This document shows positions 13,701 through 22,880 of a stretch of 64,000 bases of DNA, piece after piece. Source of the stretch: Amphiduros pacificus (Eukaryota > Annelida > Polychaeta > Phyllodocida > Hesionidae); the NCBI GenBank assembly GCA_949316495.1, contig OX439008.1, positions 6,097,001-6,161,000 of the forward strand. Reading direction: 5' to 3'. Each line of letters starts with the position of its first letter. Position 1 is the first letter of the stretch. A program made the translations under genes and the position numbers. The notes beneath the pieces were generated by a model. That model was given only the letters and a program-made list of their open reading frames with translations, was not told the DNA's origin and searched no databases.

Positions 13701-14939
13701 TTTCCATGTATATGTTTGAACACTTCAATCATGTCAGCACGTAAACGTCTGTAGTACAGGCTAGGGAGGTCCAGTTTTCTTAGTCTCTCTGTATACTCCA
13801 GGTGCTTTAGCCGTGGCACAAGTTTAGTTGCCCTGCGCTGAACATTCTCAATCATAACACAGTCACCAAGTAGAACTGGCGTACAAGCAGAGTTACAATA
13901 TTCCAGATGTGGGCGAACAATACCAGTATAGAGCTTTTTCAGCGATGGGCCATCTAGATACTTATAGGATCTCCTTGTCATGCCAACCAGCTTATTTGCC
14001 ATATTCACCTTCTGTTCCCAATGCAGACTGAATTTCAAGCTCGGGTCCATATAGACACCAAGGTCTTTCTCAAGCTGTGTTTCACTTAATTCTATCTGTT
14101 CTCCATTCTCATTCTCCATGTGGTATTTAAATTTAACATTTCTTCCACCAAAATGCATAACTTTGCACTTAGGCGCATTGAATTTCAGTAACCATATACG
14201 TGACCAATCCTGCAGGCTATCTAAATCCCGCTGTAGTTCTACACAGTCCTGTTGGTCAATAACTTCTCTAAAAACCTTAGAATCATCCGCAAACATAGCT
14301 ATAGAAGAATGCACGACATCTGGGAGGTCATTGACATAAATTATGAAGAGCAAGGGTCCCAGAACACTTCCTTGGGGTATCCCACTAGTAACTGCACTCA
14401 TTGACGACTTGGTGCCATTCACGATTACACACTGTTCTCGTCCTTGCAGAAATGAACTGATCCAATTCAATATTTTCCCTTGTATACCATATCCATGTAA
14501 GTATACCATATCCATGTAAAACACAGTTCCATTAGAGACAAACAAACCAACAAAATAAAGGTAGCAAACACACACACACACAGGACAGACAGAGCAATGA
14601 GAAGTATGACTTTCATCTGGGTAATCAATCCTGACACATTAAAATGTATCATCCCGGCAAATATTAAAACTCTACAATAGCAATCAATAATGTTCATGGT
14701 TTGAAATATTGACAGAAAGTGACATCTCAAATACAGTTGTCGCAGAGAGACAACAATCACGTTCAACAACTGTAAATTTTTTGCTTGAAAATAAAATGCA
14801 AATATGTGTGTTTGAGGCTTTGTGCAGTTTAATGTCAGGTGCCATAAAGTCTTACTTTTTTGTCCCATATCTTTAATGGTTTGCTGCCAATACTGTACAT
14901 GATGGATAGAAATCCAGATTGATATACATCTTTAAACAT
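4788..14939 (-). CDS. CFAP20: Cilia- and flagella-associated protein 20 (CFAP20/BUG22)
   Basis: Five coding exons on the minus strand: 14939-14856, 12080-12001, 10742-10631, 10331-10143 and 4898-4788. They join with open frame and GT-AG introns to give 191 aa plus stop; human CFAP20 has 193 aa. The protein starts [20 protein letters not shown] and contains [52 protein letters not shown] and [20 protein letters not shown], all close to the vertebrate protein. CFAP20 is a conserved inner-junction protein of ciliary doublet microtubules and basal bodies, needed for normal ciliary beating. The gene is swollen by repeats: intron 4 (5.2 kb) is mostly satellite, and intron 1 holds a LINE, a SINE and a second LINE fragment. 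I see no GC-rich promoter; a 5' UTR exon further upstream is possible. The exon model looks complete. Confidence 0.96.
4935..9605 (+). repeat. 4.7-kb satellite of 14-16-bp units in CFAP20 intron 4
   Basis: The basic unit is GATCACACAGTCTTAT (16 bp), with a 14-bp form lacking CA and many single-base variants (CACACACTTAT, CCCAGTC, TTGTGATC). Roughly 300 units run almost without interruption. Variants recur in order, for example around 6,880 and again near 7,067, so blocks of many units have been copied (higher-order repeats). The array starts about 35 bp upstream of the exon-5 acceptor, in the intron. Each unit carries TGATCA, a 6-bp palindrome. Confidence 0.97.
9606..10142. other. intron 4 of CFAP20, remaining part
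   Basis: Apart from the end of the satellite, this holds ordinary AT-rich intron sequence. No gene, mobile element or RNA gene is recognised. Confidence 0.6.
10743..11261. other. CFAP20 intron 2, unassigned part
   Basis: AT-rich intron sequence with a short GATTA repeat near 11,020-11,040. No coding or mobile element recognised. Confidence 0.55.
11262..11490 (-). mobile_element. degenerate tRNA-derived SINE
   Basis: On the minus strand this begins GGGGCGTGGCTCAGTTAATA, which resembles a tRNA 5' arm with an A box (TGGCTCAGTTAA). A weak B box follows (CAGGGTTGAG). The body continues towards 11,262 without a recognisable tail. It differs from the two other SINE families in the window. The call rests on the tRNA-like head only. 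Confidence 0.42.
11491..12000. other. CFAP20 intron 2, unassigned part
   Basis: AT-rich sequence with no recognisable gene, repeat array or RNA gene. Confidence 0.5.
12330..12880 (-). mobile_element. LINE fragment (reverse transcriptase C-terminal part)
   Basis: Minus strand. The stretch 12,880-12,740 reads [16 protein letters not shown] and then NNVKDLGI, the region after the catalytic box in Jockey/CR1-type reverse transcriptases. The stretch 12,584-12,330 reads [40 protein letters not shown] and [12 protein letters not shown], the typical C-terminal end of the same protein. Stops and small gaps separate the pieces, so it is a dead 5'-truncated copy. It is not the same family as the copy at 13,372-14,520. 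Confidence 0.75.
12955..13212 (-). mobile_element. tRNA-derived SINE, family A (internally shortened copy)
   Basis: Minus-strand copy of the SINE also found at 34,502, 36,160 and 39,831. The head holds the A box (TGGCGCAGTTGG) and B box (GGTTCGATCCC). The body holds the conserved block CAGTGAGGCAGCACTATATC and the tail block GAAATGACTGAAAGAATGTT followed by (CAAA)n. It lacks about 60 bp around the middle relative to the other copies. Confidence 0.85.
13318..13370 (-). repeat. (TATG)n microsatellite, probable LINE tail
   Basis: About 13 repeats of CATA on the plus strand, directly beyond the 3' end of the minus-strand LINE. The position suggests it is or grew from the LINE's 3' simple-repeat tail. 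Confidence 0.85.
13372..14520 (-). mobile_element. LINE, CR1/Jockey-like, 5'-truncated, in CFAP20 intron 1
   Basis: One long open frame on the minus strand codes for the second half of a reverse transcriptase. It contains [34 protein letters not shown], the catalytic [36 protein letters not shown] and [20 protein letters not shown], then [10 protein letters not shown] near the C-terminus. These fit the CR1/L2/Jockey group. The 5' half including the endonuclease is missing. The remaining frame has no stop over more than 350 codons, so the insertion is fairly young. It lies in the same orientation as CFAP20. Confidence 0.9.
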
Positions 14940-15274
14940 ATTGTCCACCTGTTATCAAGCTATCTATATTCTGTATTCCGGTAGAGATGGTGTTTCTTTT
15001 ACACATTCAAGTTGTCCTGTGATGATTAATTTTGTATACAAATAGTTGTCAAGCACTGCATCCCCTGTAGTTATGCGTCAAAGCCATGCTCACTGGCATT
15101 TTTAATTATTGATTTTTGCTGGATTTGTTCCAGTAATTATCTAATATATGATATAGGTCAATTGTCTCATTACATGTACATTTTACTCATCCTGACAACA
15201 ATCACATGCTCTCATTCTGTTTGCATTTATACATATTCCTTTTACATGTACTATAAAAATAGAAAATGATGTTG
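14940..15274. other. upstream flank of CFAP20
   Basis: The region just 5' of the CFAP20 start codon. It is AT-rich with no CpG-island look and no recognisable core promoter; the 32-bp satellite begins on its far side. Promoter or 5' UTR sequence is expected here but cannot be pinned down. Confidence 0.4.
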
Positions 15275-18200
15275 TTAGCTTTTGGGGTGGTGCATCTATT
15301 CATGAGGGCCTTTATGTAGTGGTGCATCTATTCACGAGGACTTTTATGGGGTGGTGTATTGGGTAGTGCATCTATTCATGAGGGTCTTTATAGAATGATG
15401 CATTTATTATTCATGAGGGCCTTTATTGGGTGGTGCATCTATTCATGAGGGTCTTTAAGGAGTGATGCATCTATTCATGAGGGCCTTTATTGGGTGGTGC
15501 ATCTATTCATGAGGGTCTTTAAGGAGTGATGCATCTATTCATGAGGGCCTTTATGGAGTGATGAATCTATTCATGAGGGCCTTTATGGGGTGACGCATCT
15601 ATTCATGAGGGTCTTTATGGGGTGACGCATCTATTCATGAGGGTCTTTAAGGAGTGATGAATCTATTCATGAGGGTCTTTAAGGAGTGATGAATCTATTC
15701 ATGAGGGCCTTTATGTAGTGATGCATCTATTCATGAGGGCCTTTATGGGGTGACGCATCTATTCATGAGGGTCTTTAAGGAGTGATGCATCTATTCATGA
15801 GGGTCTTTAAGGAGTGATGCATCTATTCATGAGGGCCTTTATGGAGTGATGAATCTATTCATGAGGGCCTTTATGGGCTGACGCATCTATTCATGAGGGT
15901 CTTTATGGGGTGACGCATCTATTCATGAGGGTCTTTAAGGAGTGATGCATCTATTCATGAGGGCCTTTATGTAGTGATGCATCTATTCATGAGGGTCTTT
16001 AAGGAGTGATGAATCTATTCATGAGGGTCTTTAAGGAGTGATGCATCTATTCATGAGGGCCTTTATGGGGTGACGCATCTATTCATGAGGGTCTTTAAGT
16101 AGTGATGAATCTATTCATGAGGGCCTTTATGTAGTGGTGCATCTATTCATGAGGGTCTTTAAGGAGTGATGCATCTATTCATGAGGGCCTTTATGGAGTG
16201 ATGAATCTATTCATGAGGGCCTTTATGGGGTGACGCATCTATTCATGAGGGTCTTTATGTGGTGACGCATCTATTCATGAGGGTCTTTAAGGAGTGATGA
16301 ATCTATTCATGAGGGTCTTTAAGGAGTGATGAATCTATTCATGAGGGCCTTTATGTAGTGATGCATCTATTCATGAGGGCCTTTATGGGGTGACGCATCT
16401 ATTCATGAGGGTCTTTAAGGAGTGATGAATCTATTCATGAGGGCCTTTATTGGGTGGTGCATCTATTCATGAGGGTCTTTAAGGAGTGATGCATCTATTC
16501 ATGAGGGTCTTTAAGGAGTGATGCATCTATTCATGAGGGCCTTTATGGAGTGATGAATCTATTCATGAGGGCCTTTATGGGCTGACGCATCTATTCATGA
16601 AGGTCTTTATGGGGTGACGCATCTATTCATGAGGGTCTTTAAGGAGTGATGCATCTATTCATGAGGGCCTTTATGTAGTGATGCATCTATTCATGAGGGT
16701 CTTTAAGGAGTGATGAATCTATTCATGAGGGTCTTTAAGGAGTGATGAATCTATTCATGAGGGCCTTTATGTAGTGATGCATCTATTCATGAGGGCCTTT
16801 ATGGGGTGACGCATCTATTCATGAGGGTCTTTAAGGAGTGATGAATCTATTCATGAGGGCCTTTATTGGGTGGTGCATCTATTCATGAGGGTCTTTAAGG
16901 AGTGATGCATCTATTCATGAGGGTCTTTAAGGAGTGATGCATCTATTCATGAGGGCCTTTATGGGGTGACGCATCTATTCATGAGGGTCTTTAAGGAGTG
17001 ATGCATCTATTCATGAGGGTCTTTAAGGAGTGATGCATCTATTCATGAGGGCCTTTATGGAGTGATGAATCTATTCATGAGGGCCTTTATGGGCTGATGC
17101 ATCTATTCATGAGGGTCTTTATGGGGTGACGCATCTATTCATGAGGGTCTTTAAGGAGTGATGCATCTATTCATGAGGGCCTTTATGTAGTGATGCATCT
17201 ATTCATGAGGGTCTTTAAGGAGTGATGAATCTATTCATGAGGGTCTTTAAGGAGTGATGAATCTATTCATGAGGGCCTTTATGTAGTGGTGCATCTATTC
17301 ATGAGGGTCTTTAAGGAGTGATGCATCTATTCATGAGGGCCTTTATGTAGTGATGCATCTATTCATGAGGGCCTTTATGGGGTGACGCATCTATTCATGA
17401 GGGTCTTTAAGGAGTGATGAATCTATTCATGAGGGCCTTTATTGGGTGGTGCATCTATTCATGAGGGTCTTTAAGGAGTGATGCATCTATTCATGAGGGT
17501 CTTTAAGGAGTGATGCATCTATTCATGAGGGCCTTTATGGGGTGACGCATCTATTCATGAGGGTCTTTAAGGAGTGATGAATCTATTCATGAGGGCCTTT
17601 ATGTAGTGGTGCATCTATTCATGAGGGTCTTTAAGGAGTGATGCATCTATTCATGAGGGCCTTTATGGAGTGATGAATCTATTCATGAGGGCCTTTATGG
17701 GGTGACGCATCTATTCATGAGGGTCTTTATGGGGTGACGCATCTATTCATGAGGGTCTTTAAGGAGTGATGAATCTATTCATGAGGGTCTTTAAGGAGTG
17801 ATGAATCTATTCATGAGGGCCTTTATGTAGTGATGCATCTATTCATGAGGGCCTTTATGGGGTGACGCATCTATTCATGAGGGTCTTTAAGGAGTGATGA
17901 ATCTATTCATGAGGGCCTTTAGTCGGTGGTGCATCTATTCATGAGGGTCTTTAAGGAGTGATGCATCTATTCATGAGGGTCTTTAAGGAGTGATGCATCT
18001 ATTCATGAGGGCCTTTATGGAGTGATGAATCTATTCATGAGGGCCTTTATGGGCTGACGCATCTATTCATGAGGGTCTTTATGGGGTGACGCATCTATTC
18101 ATGAGGGTCTTTAAGGAGTGATGCATCTATTCATGAGGGCCTTTATGTAGTGATGCATCTATTCATGAGGGTCTTTAAGGAGTGATGAATCTATTCATGA

Positions 18201-19310
18201 GGGTCTTTAAGGAGTGATGAATCTATTCATGAGGGCCTTTATGTAGTGATGCATCTATTCATGAGGGCCTTTATGGGGTGACGCATCTATTCATGAGGGT
18301 CTTTAAGGAGTGATGAATCTATTCATGAGGGCCTTTATTGGGTGGTGCATCTATTCATGAGGGTCTTTAAGGAGTGATGCATCTATTCATGAGGGTCTTT
18401 AAGGAGTGATGCATCTATTCATGAGGGCCTTTATGGGGTGACGCATCTATTCATGAGGGTCTTTAAGGAGTGATGAATCTATTCATGAGGGCCTTTATGT
18501 AGTGATGCATCTATTCATGAGGGCCTTTATGGAGTGATGCATCTATTCATGAGGGCCTTTATGGGGTGACGCATCTATTCATGAGGGTCTTTATGGGGTG
18601 ACGTATCTATTCATGAGGGCCTTTATGGAGTAACACATCTATTCATGAGGGCCTTTATGGGGTGACGCATCTATTCATGAGGGTCTTTATGGGGTGACGT
18701 ATCTATTCATGAGGGCCTTTATGGGGTGACGCATCTATTCATGAGGGTCTTTATGAGGTAACACATCTATTCATGAGGGCCTTTATGGGGTGATGCATCT
18801 ATTCATGAGGGTCTTTATGGGGTGACGCATCTATTCATGAGGGTCATTATGGGGTAATGCATCTATTCATGAGGGTCTTTATGGGGTGACGCATCTATTC
18901 ATGAGGGTCTTTATGGGGTGACGCATCTATTCATGAGGGTCATTATGGGGTGACGCATCTATTCATGAGGGTCTTTATGGGGTGACGCATCTATTCATGA
19001 GGGAATTAATGGGGTAATGCATCTATTCATGAGGGCCTTTATGGGGTGACGCATCTATTCACGAAGGCCTTTATGGAGTAACACATCTATTCATGAGGGC
19101 CTTTATGGGGCAATGCATTTATTCAGGAGGGCCTTTATGGGGTGGTGCATCTATTCATGAGGGCCTTTCTGGGGTGGTGCATCTATTCATGAGGGTCTTC
19201 ATGGGGTAAGGCATCTATTCATGAGGGTCTTTATGGGGCAACGCATTTATTCAGGAGGGCCTTTATGGGGTGGTGCATCTATTTATGAGTGCCTTTATGG
19301 GGTGATGCAA
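15275..19310 (+). repeat. 4-kb satellite of 32-bp units between CFAP20 and MED7
   Basis: About 125 tandem units of 32 bp. The constant core is CTATTCATGAGGG followed by CCTTTAT or TCTTTAA; the variable part is GGGGTGACGCAT, GGAGTGATGAAT, GTAGTGATGCAT or TGGGTGGTGCAT. The variants recur in ordered blocks: the rare form GGGCTGA appears near 15,870, 16,579, 17,088 and 18,050, at spacings near multiples of 32 bp (about 22, 16 and 30 units). Copies at both ends are more diverged than those in the middle, as expected for an array growing by unequal exchange. Confidence 0.97.
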
Positions 19311-20021
19311 TATGCACTAATGTTTTCAAACCTGAACAAATCTACCCTGGTCAGTTCTGAGAGCATGATACTAATTCTTTTTTCAAAGATGCACCCTGAT
19401 TTTATCAACGGAAACTTCTTTCGGAAAAACCAATGACCAGTGATTGCAAATTTTTCTGGAATATTTTCTTGTCAAAGACGCAAGTGTTCTTGGTATCAAC
19501 AATAGAACCCAAAGCAATGTTCTAATCAATCTCAGAGTTGAAACAGCCACTCTGTTAAAATGGAGTTGAAACAGTCATACTGCCGTTAATGTGGTTCCTC
19601 TGTGTAAAAATTCTTTGTTTTGAGATTATTTATCATCGTCTCTTTTGGGATCATCACAACAGATACAAAGACCATGTGTTTTCAAGACACTTGCAGAGGC
19701 AGAGAGTTTGACTGAGTTTACAAAACAGGATCCATATGCTCACCTTCAAGCAATTCCAGTAAGAATGTCATCGAGAGTAGAACTCAGACCTAAAGCAGAG
19801 CAAGCTTAAAAGTTAACCCATTTTAAAGTGTGAGCTTTAGGTAGCTGGGCAGGATATGAATCAAAATGCAAGTTGACTAAGTATACAACAGGATATAGTA
19901 TATACATCTCAACCATTTGTCAGAGTTGTAGTTTTGGATTTCACATGTTGATTTGCTTGTGATCGTATTCAAGCTGTTATCTCCAGTAAATCATGATCAT
20001 ACACTTAAGACATCTCAAATT
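19311..20021. other. intergenic, no gene seen
   Basis: Unique AT-rich sequence between the satellite and the TA/TG repeats. No coding similarity is recognised. Confidence 0.5.
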
Positions 20022-20182
20022 AATATATATATATTATACATATACATTTACAAATATATACTTACATAAATATTTATATCATATATTATATATTGTATAT
20101 ATAAATATATACACACATATATACTATATATATTATAAATATCAAATATATATATGTGTGTGTGTGTGTGTGTATGTGTGTG
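20022..20182. repeat. AT-rich low-complexity stretch ending in (TG)n
   Basis: Long TATATA-type runs followed by about a dozen TG repeats at 20,155-20,182. Simple-sequence DNA with no coding value. Confidence 0.9.
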
Positions 20183-20519
20183 GTTCTGACCAATCTATTG
20201 GATATATTTCTAGAATTACTAATATATGTCAATAAATGATAACCCTTAAATAGTTACCAATCAAACTATTCACCAGATAAACGTGATTCATCATTTGATC
20301 ATTCTGAATGTGCTCTCTCTCTCTTATGTCTGTGTTACAGGTTAGGTTTGATCAAACCAATTTTATTTGCATTTCTACATTTAATGAAGTTCATTACAGT
20401 TTACTGCAGAACACAGTGATGCTTTAATATATTTCATTCAATTTTTTTCAGGACATGTCATGACATGTCACATATGTTAAGGATGCAATTTCTTAAATAT
20501 TATCAATTGGAGCTAATCC

Positions 20520-20525
20520 TTTATT
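20520..20525 (-). terminator. candidate poly(A) signal of MED7
   Basis: TTTATT on the plus strand is AATAAA on the minus strand, about 0.5 kb downstream of the MED7 stop. If used, the 52-bp array lies wholly in the MED7 3' UTR. Confidence 0.35.
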
Positions 20526-20587
20526 TGGATACCAAGGAACATGAACAAATGAGGTCAAACATGGACACTGCATGACCAAAAGTCAAA

Positions 20588-21066
20588 CATCATTCTATCT
20601 GGGGTACTACTGTTATCAGATAGTATCCACCATGTCACACATCATTCTATCTGGGGTACTGCCGTAATCAGATAGTATCCACAATGTCGCACATCATTCT
20701 ATCTGGGGTACTGCTGTTATCAGATAGTATCCACTATGTCACACATCATTCTATCTGGGGTACTGCTGTTATCAGATAGTATCCACTATGTCACACATCA
20801 TTCTATCTGGGGTACTGCTGTCATCAGATAGTATCCACAATGTCACACATCATTCTATCTGGGGTACTGCTGTTATCAGATAGTATCCACAATGTCACAC
20901 ATCATTCTATCTGGGGTACTGCTCTTATCAGATAGTATCCACTATGTCACACATCATTCTATCTGGGGTACTGCTCTTATTAGATAGTATCCACTATGTC
21001 ACACATCATTCTATCTGGGGTACTTCTGTTATCAGATAGTATCCACAATGTCACACATCATTCTGT
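20588..21066 (-). repeat. 52-bp array derived from the MED7 stop-codon region
   Basis: Nine tandem 52-bp units, starting at 20,588, 20,640, 20,692, 20,744, 20,796, 20,848, 20,900, 20,952 and 21,004 on the plus strand. A tenth, partly different copy at 21,056 is the end of the MED7 coding exon. On the minus strand each unit reads ATGATGTGTGACATTGTGGA followed by TACTATCTGA, i.e. the MED7 C-terminus MMCDIVDTI and its stop. The coding copy is the 5'-most one, which suggests the array grew out of it into the 3' UTR. Confidence 0.93.
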
Positions 21067-22114
21067 CCAAGGTGCTATTTTCCTCTTCTTCGTCATCTTC
21101 TTCGGGTTCTTTCTTAATTTCCATCAAGGAATTTGAAGCGGATGAAGTTTCAAGAGGTTCTGTTTTAATCACCAGTTTAGAGTCTAAGCTGGACTCATCT
21201 GGTAAGGCATTCACAGCACTTTGCAACAGTTCCTGTACCTTATCCAGATGCTTCTGGAAGCGTTCTGCAGTTTCCTGTCTCTGTTGGCGCTGGACATCCA
21301 TCATGACCCGCAATGTCTCTCGTGCCTGATGTGGCCGGAACTCATTTATCAAATGGTGCATGTGAATAAACAGCAAAGTCAGATCATCAATCTTTTCTGT
21401 CCTTTTTGCAGATTCTGGTGATTTTATCAAAATGTCCAAAAGATTTAGGAAATTCACCAGAATGGACTGGTTTAGCTTTTTCAGTTCTTTTTTAGGATCA
21501 TAGTGCACTGGATACAAGCGCCGCAGACCTTGACTCTCTAGAGGTCGTATGATGGCGTCATCAGCCTGGAAGGTCGTCCCAAACATCTGGTATGTGTCCT
21601 GAAATAACATATCAACAAACATATCAACATATGTATAAATAAAAGAAACATTGTAATTCTTGTTCGATCTTTCAACAGTTGCAAGATAGTAAAGATAATA
21701 AAAGCAAAAATTAATCCATATGGTAAAATGTTTAATCCAAGATGATGGAGAGAATGTATATGTCAGATATTTTAAATTTGAAAGGTTGAATAAGATGCTT
21801 ATAGAATTATCAAAGGCATGTGTTTGAAGCACACAAACTGAAGAGATTTCTATCATCCAGTGTGACATATTTAAAACAGCCAATGAAAATACATAATGTG
21901 CTGTACACTGCATACAGCGTCATATTTCTTATAAGATATATTTCTTATAGATCAAGGTAGAACATAATAAAAACACCATATGCAAGTGACTCACTTTGAT
22001 AGGAGGAGGTGGCTTAGGAGTGCGTCCTCGCTTGACATTGTCGTCTGTGTAGTGTGCCACATACTGCATGGGAGGTAAAGGTAGTGAACTCACTCCCTGG
22101 TTCTCTGCGGCCAT
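21032..22114 (-). CDS. MED7: Mediator complex subunit 7
   Basis: Two exons on the minus strand, 22114-21995 (40 codons) and 21598-21032, with a 396-bp GT-AG intron. They give 228 aa; human MED7 has 233. The protein begins [19 protein letters not shown] and has PKPPPPIK at the splice. Diagnostic MED7 blocks follow: [55 protein letters not shown] and [19 protein letters not shown]. The C-terminal tail is acidic ([13 protein letters not shown]) and ends [15 protein letters not shown]7 pairs with MED21 as the hinge of the Mediator middle module, linking activators to RNA polymerase II. The last eleven codons and the stop are part of a 52-bp tandem unit. The model looks complete. Confidence 0.97.
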
Positions 22115-22880
22115 CTTACCTTCTCACGCCTACACCCTGCAATAACACCACAAGCATACTAAATATGATGTGAAAACTAAAGGGTAAATAAAGGTCTAGA
22201 AAATGAGGAAAACAACAATCTCTAATGACCTCCAATGCCAGCTAAATGTATGGTTTGTACTAAACAAGTGTTGATTTTAAAAAATCAAGCTCGCGTAAGT
22301 TTGCAAAATCCCAAGGCAAAAAACCCAACAAAAACCCAAGGCAAAATCTTCTTACTCTACTACGCACTCACAAATCACTTCTCAAACAAAAGCGACATCT
22401 GACGATGTAATCAGAATTATTGAGCCAAAACATGGCCGCCATGGACCGATAATCGGGGTAGGCTCCATTGACTTACGGCTTAATCATCTTGAAACCTCGA
22501 ACATCTAGCCCTAAAGGCAAAACAAACGCGAGCGAAAATCTTCCTTAAAAAATATATATATGCCATTCGTTCAAGTGGAAATCCATAAAATCAGAGAAGA
22601 AATATTAAGAAATGATAATCAATTTGACAATGTAATAACTCAAAAATATTTCCGTATCTGCACATGGAAATGGCGTGGAAGTACAAGAAGTCTTTCCTAG
22701 CCTTGTCAGATGCTGCTCGGTGATCCTCTTTGAATACTACATATGGCCATCAACCATGGCAGTAGGAGCTGCCTCTCATGTTTAGTCCATTTCACTTAAC
22801 ATACTGATCAAATGAAATTTCATTTTATCCAGAGTTAAACTTTTACATGTCCAATTATCAGATTTTATCTGAAAATTGTG
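22115..22880. promoter_or_regulatory. probable MED7 5' flank and promoter region
   Basis: Sequence upstream of the MED7 start codon. A YY1-like GCCGCCAT occurs near 22,436 within CATGGCCGCCATGG. A 5' UTR is likely just above 22,114. No TATA box is convincing. The transcription start cannot be placed from sequence alone. Confidence 0.3.

Noticed and set aside
19993-20235. Small open frame rich in Tyr and Ile
   Set aside because: It is a translation of TATA and TG simple repeats.
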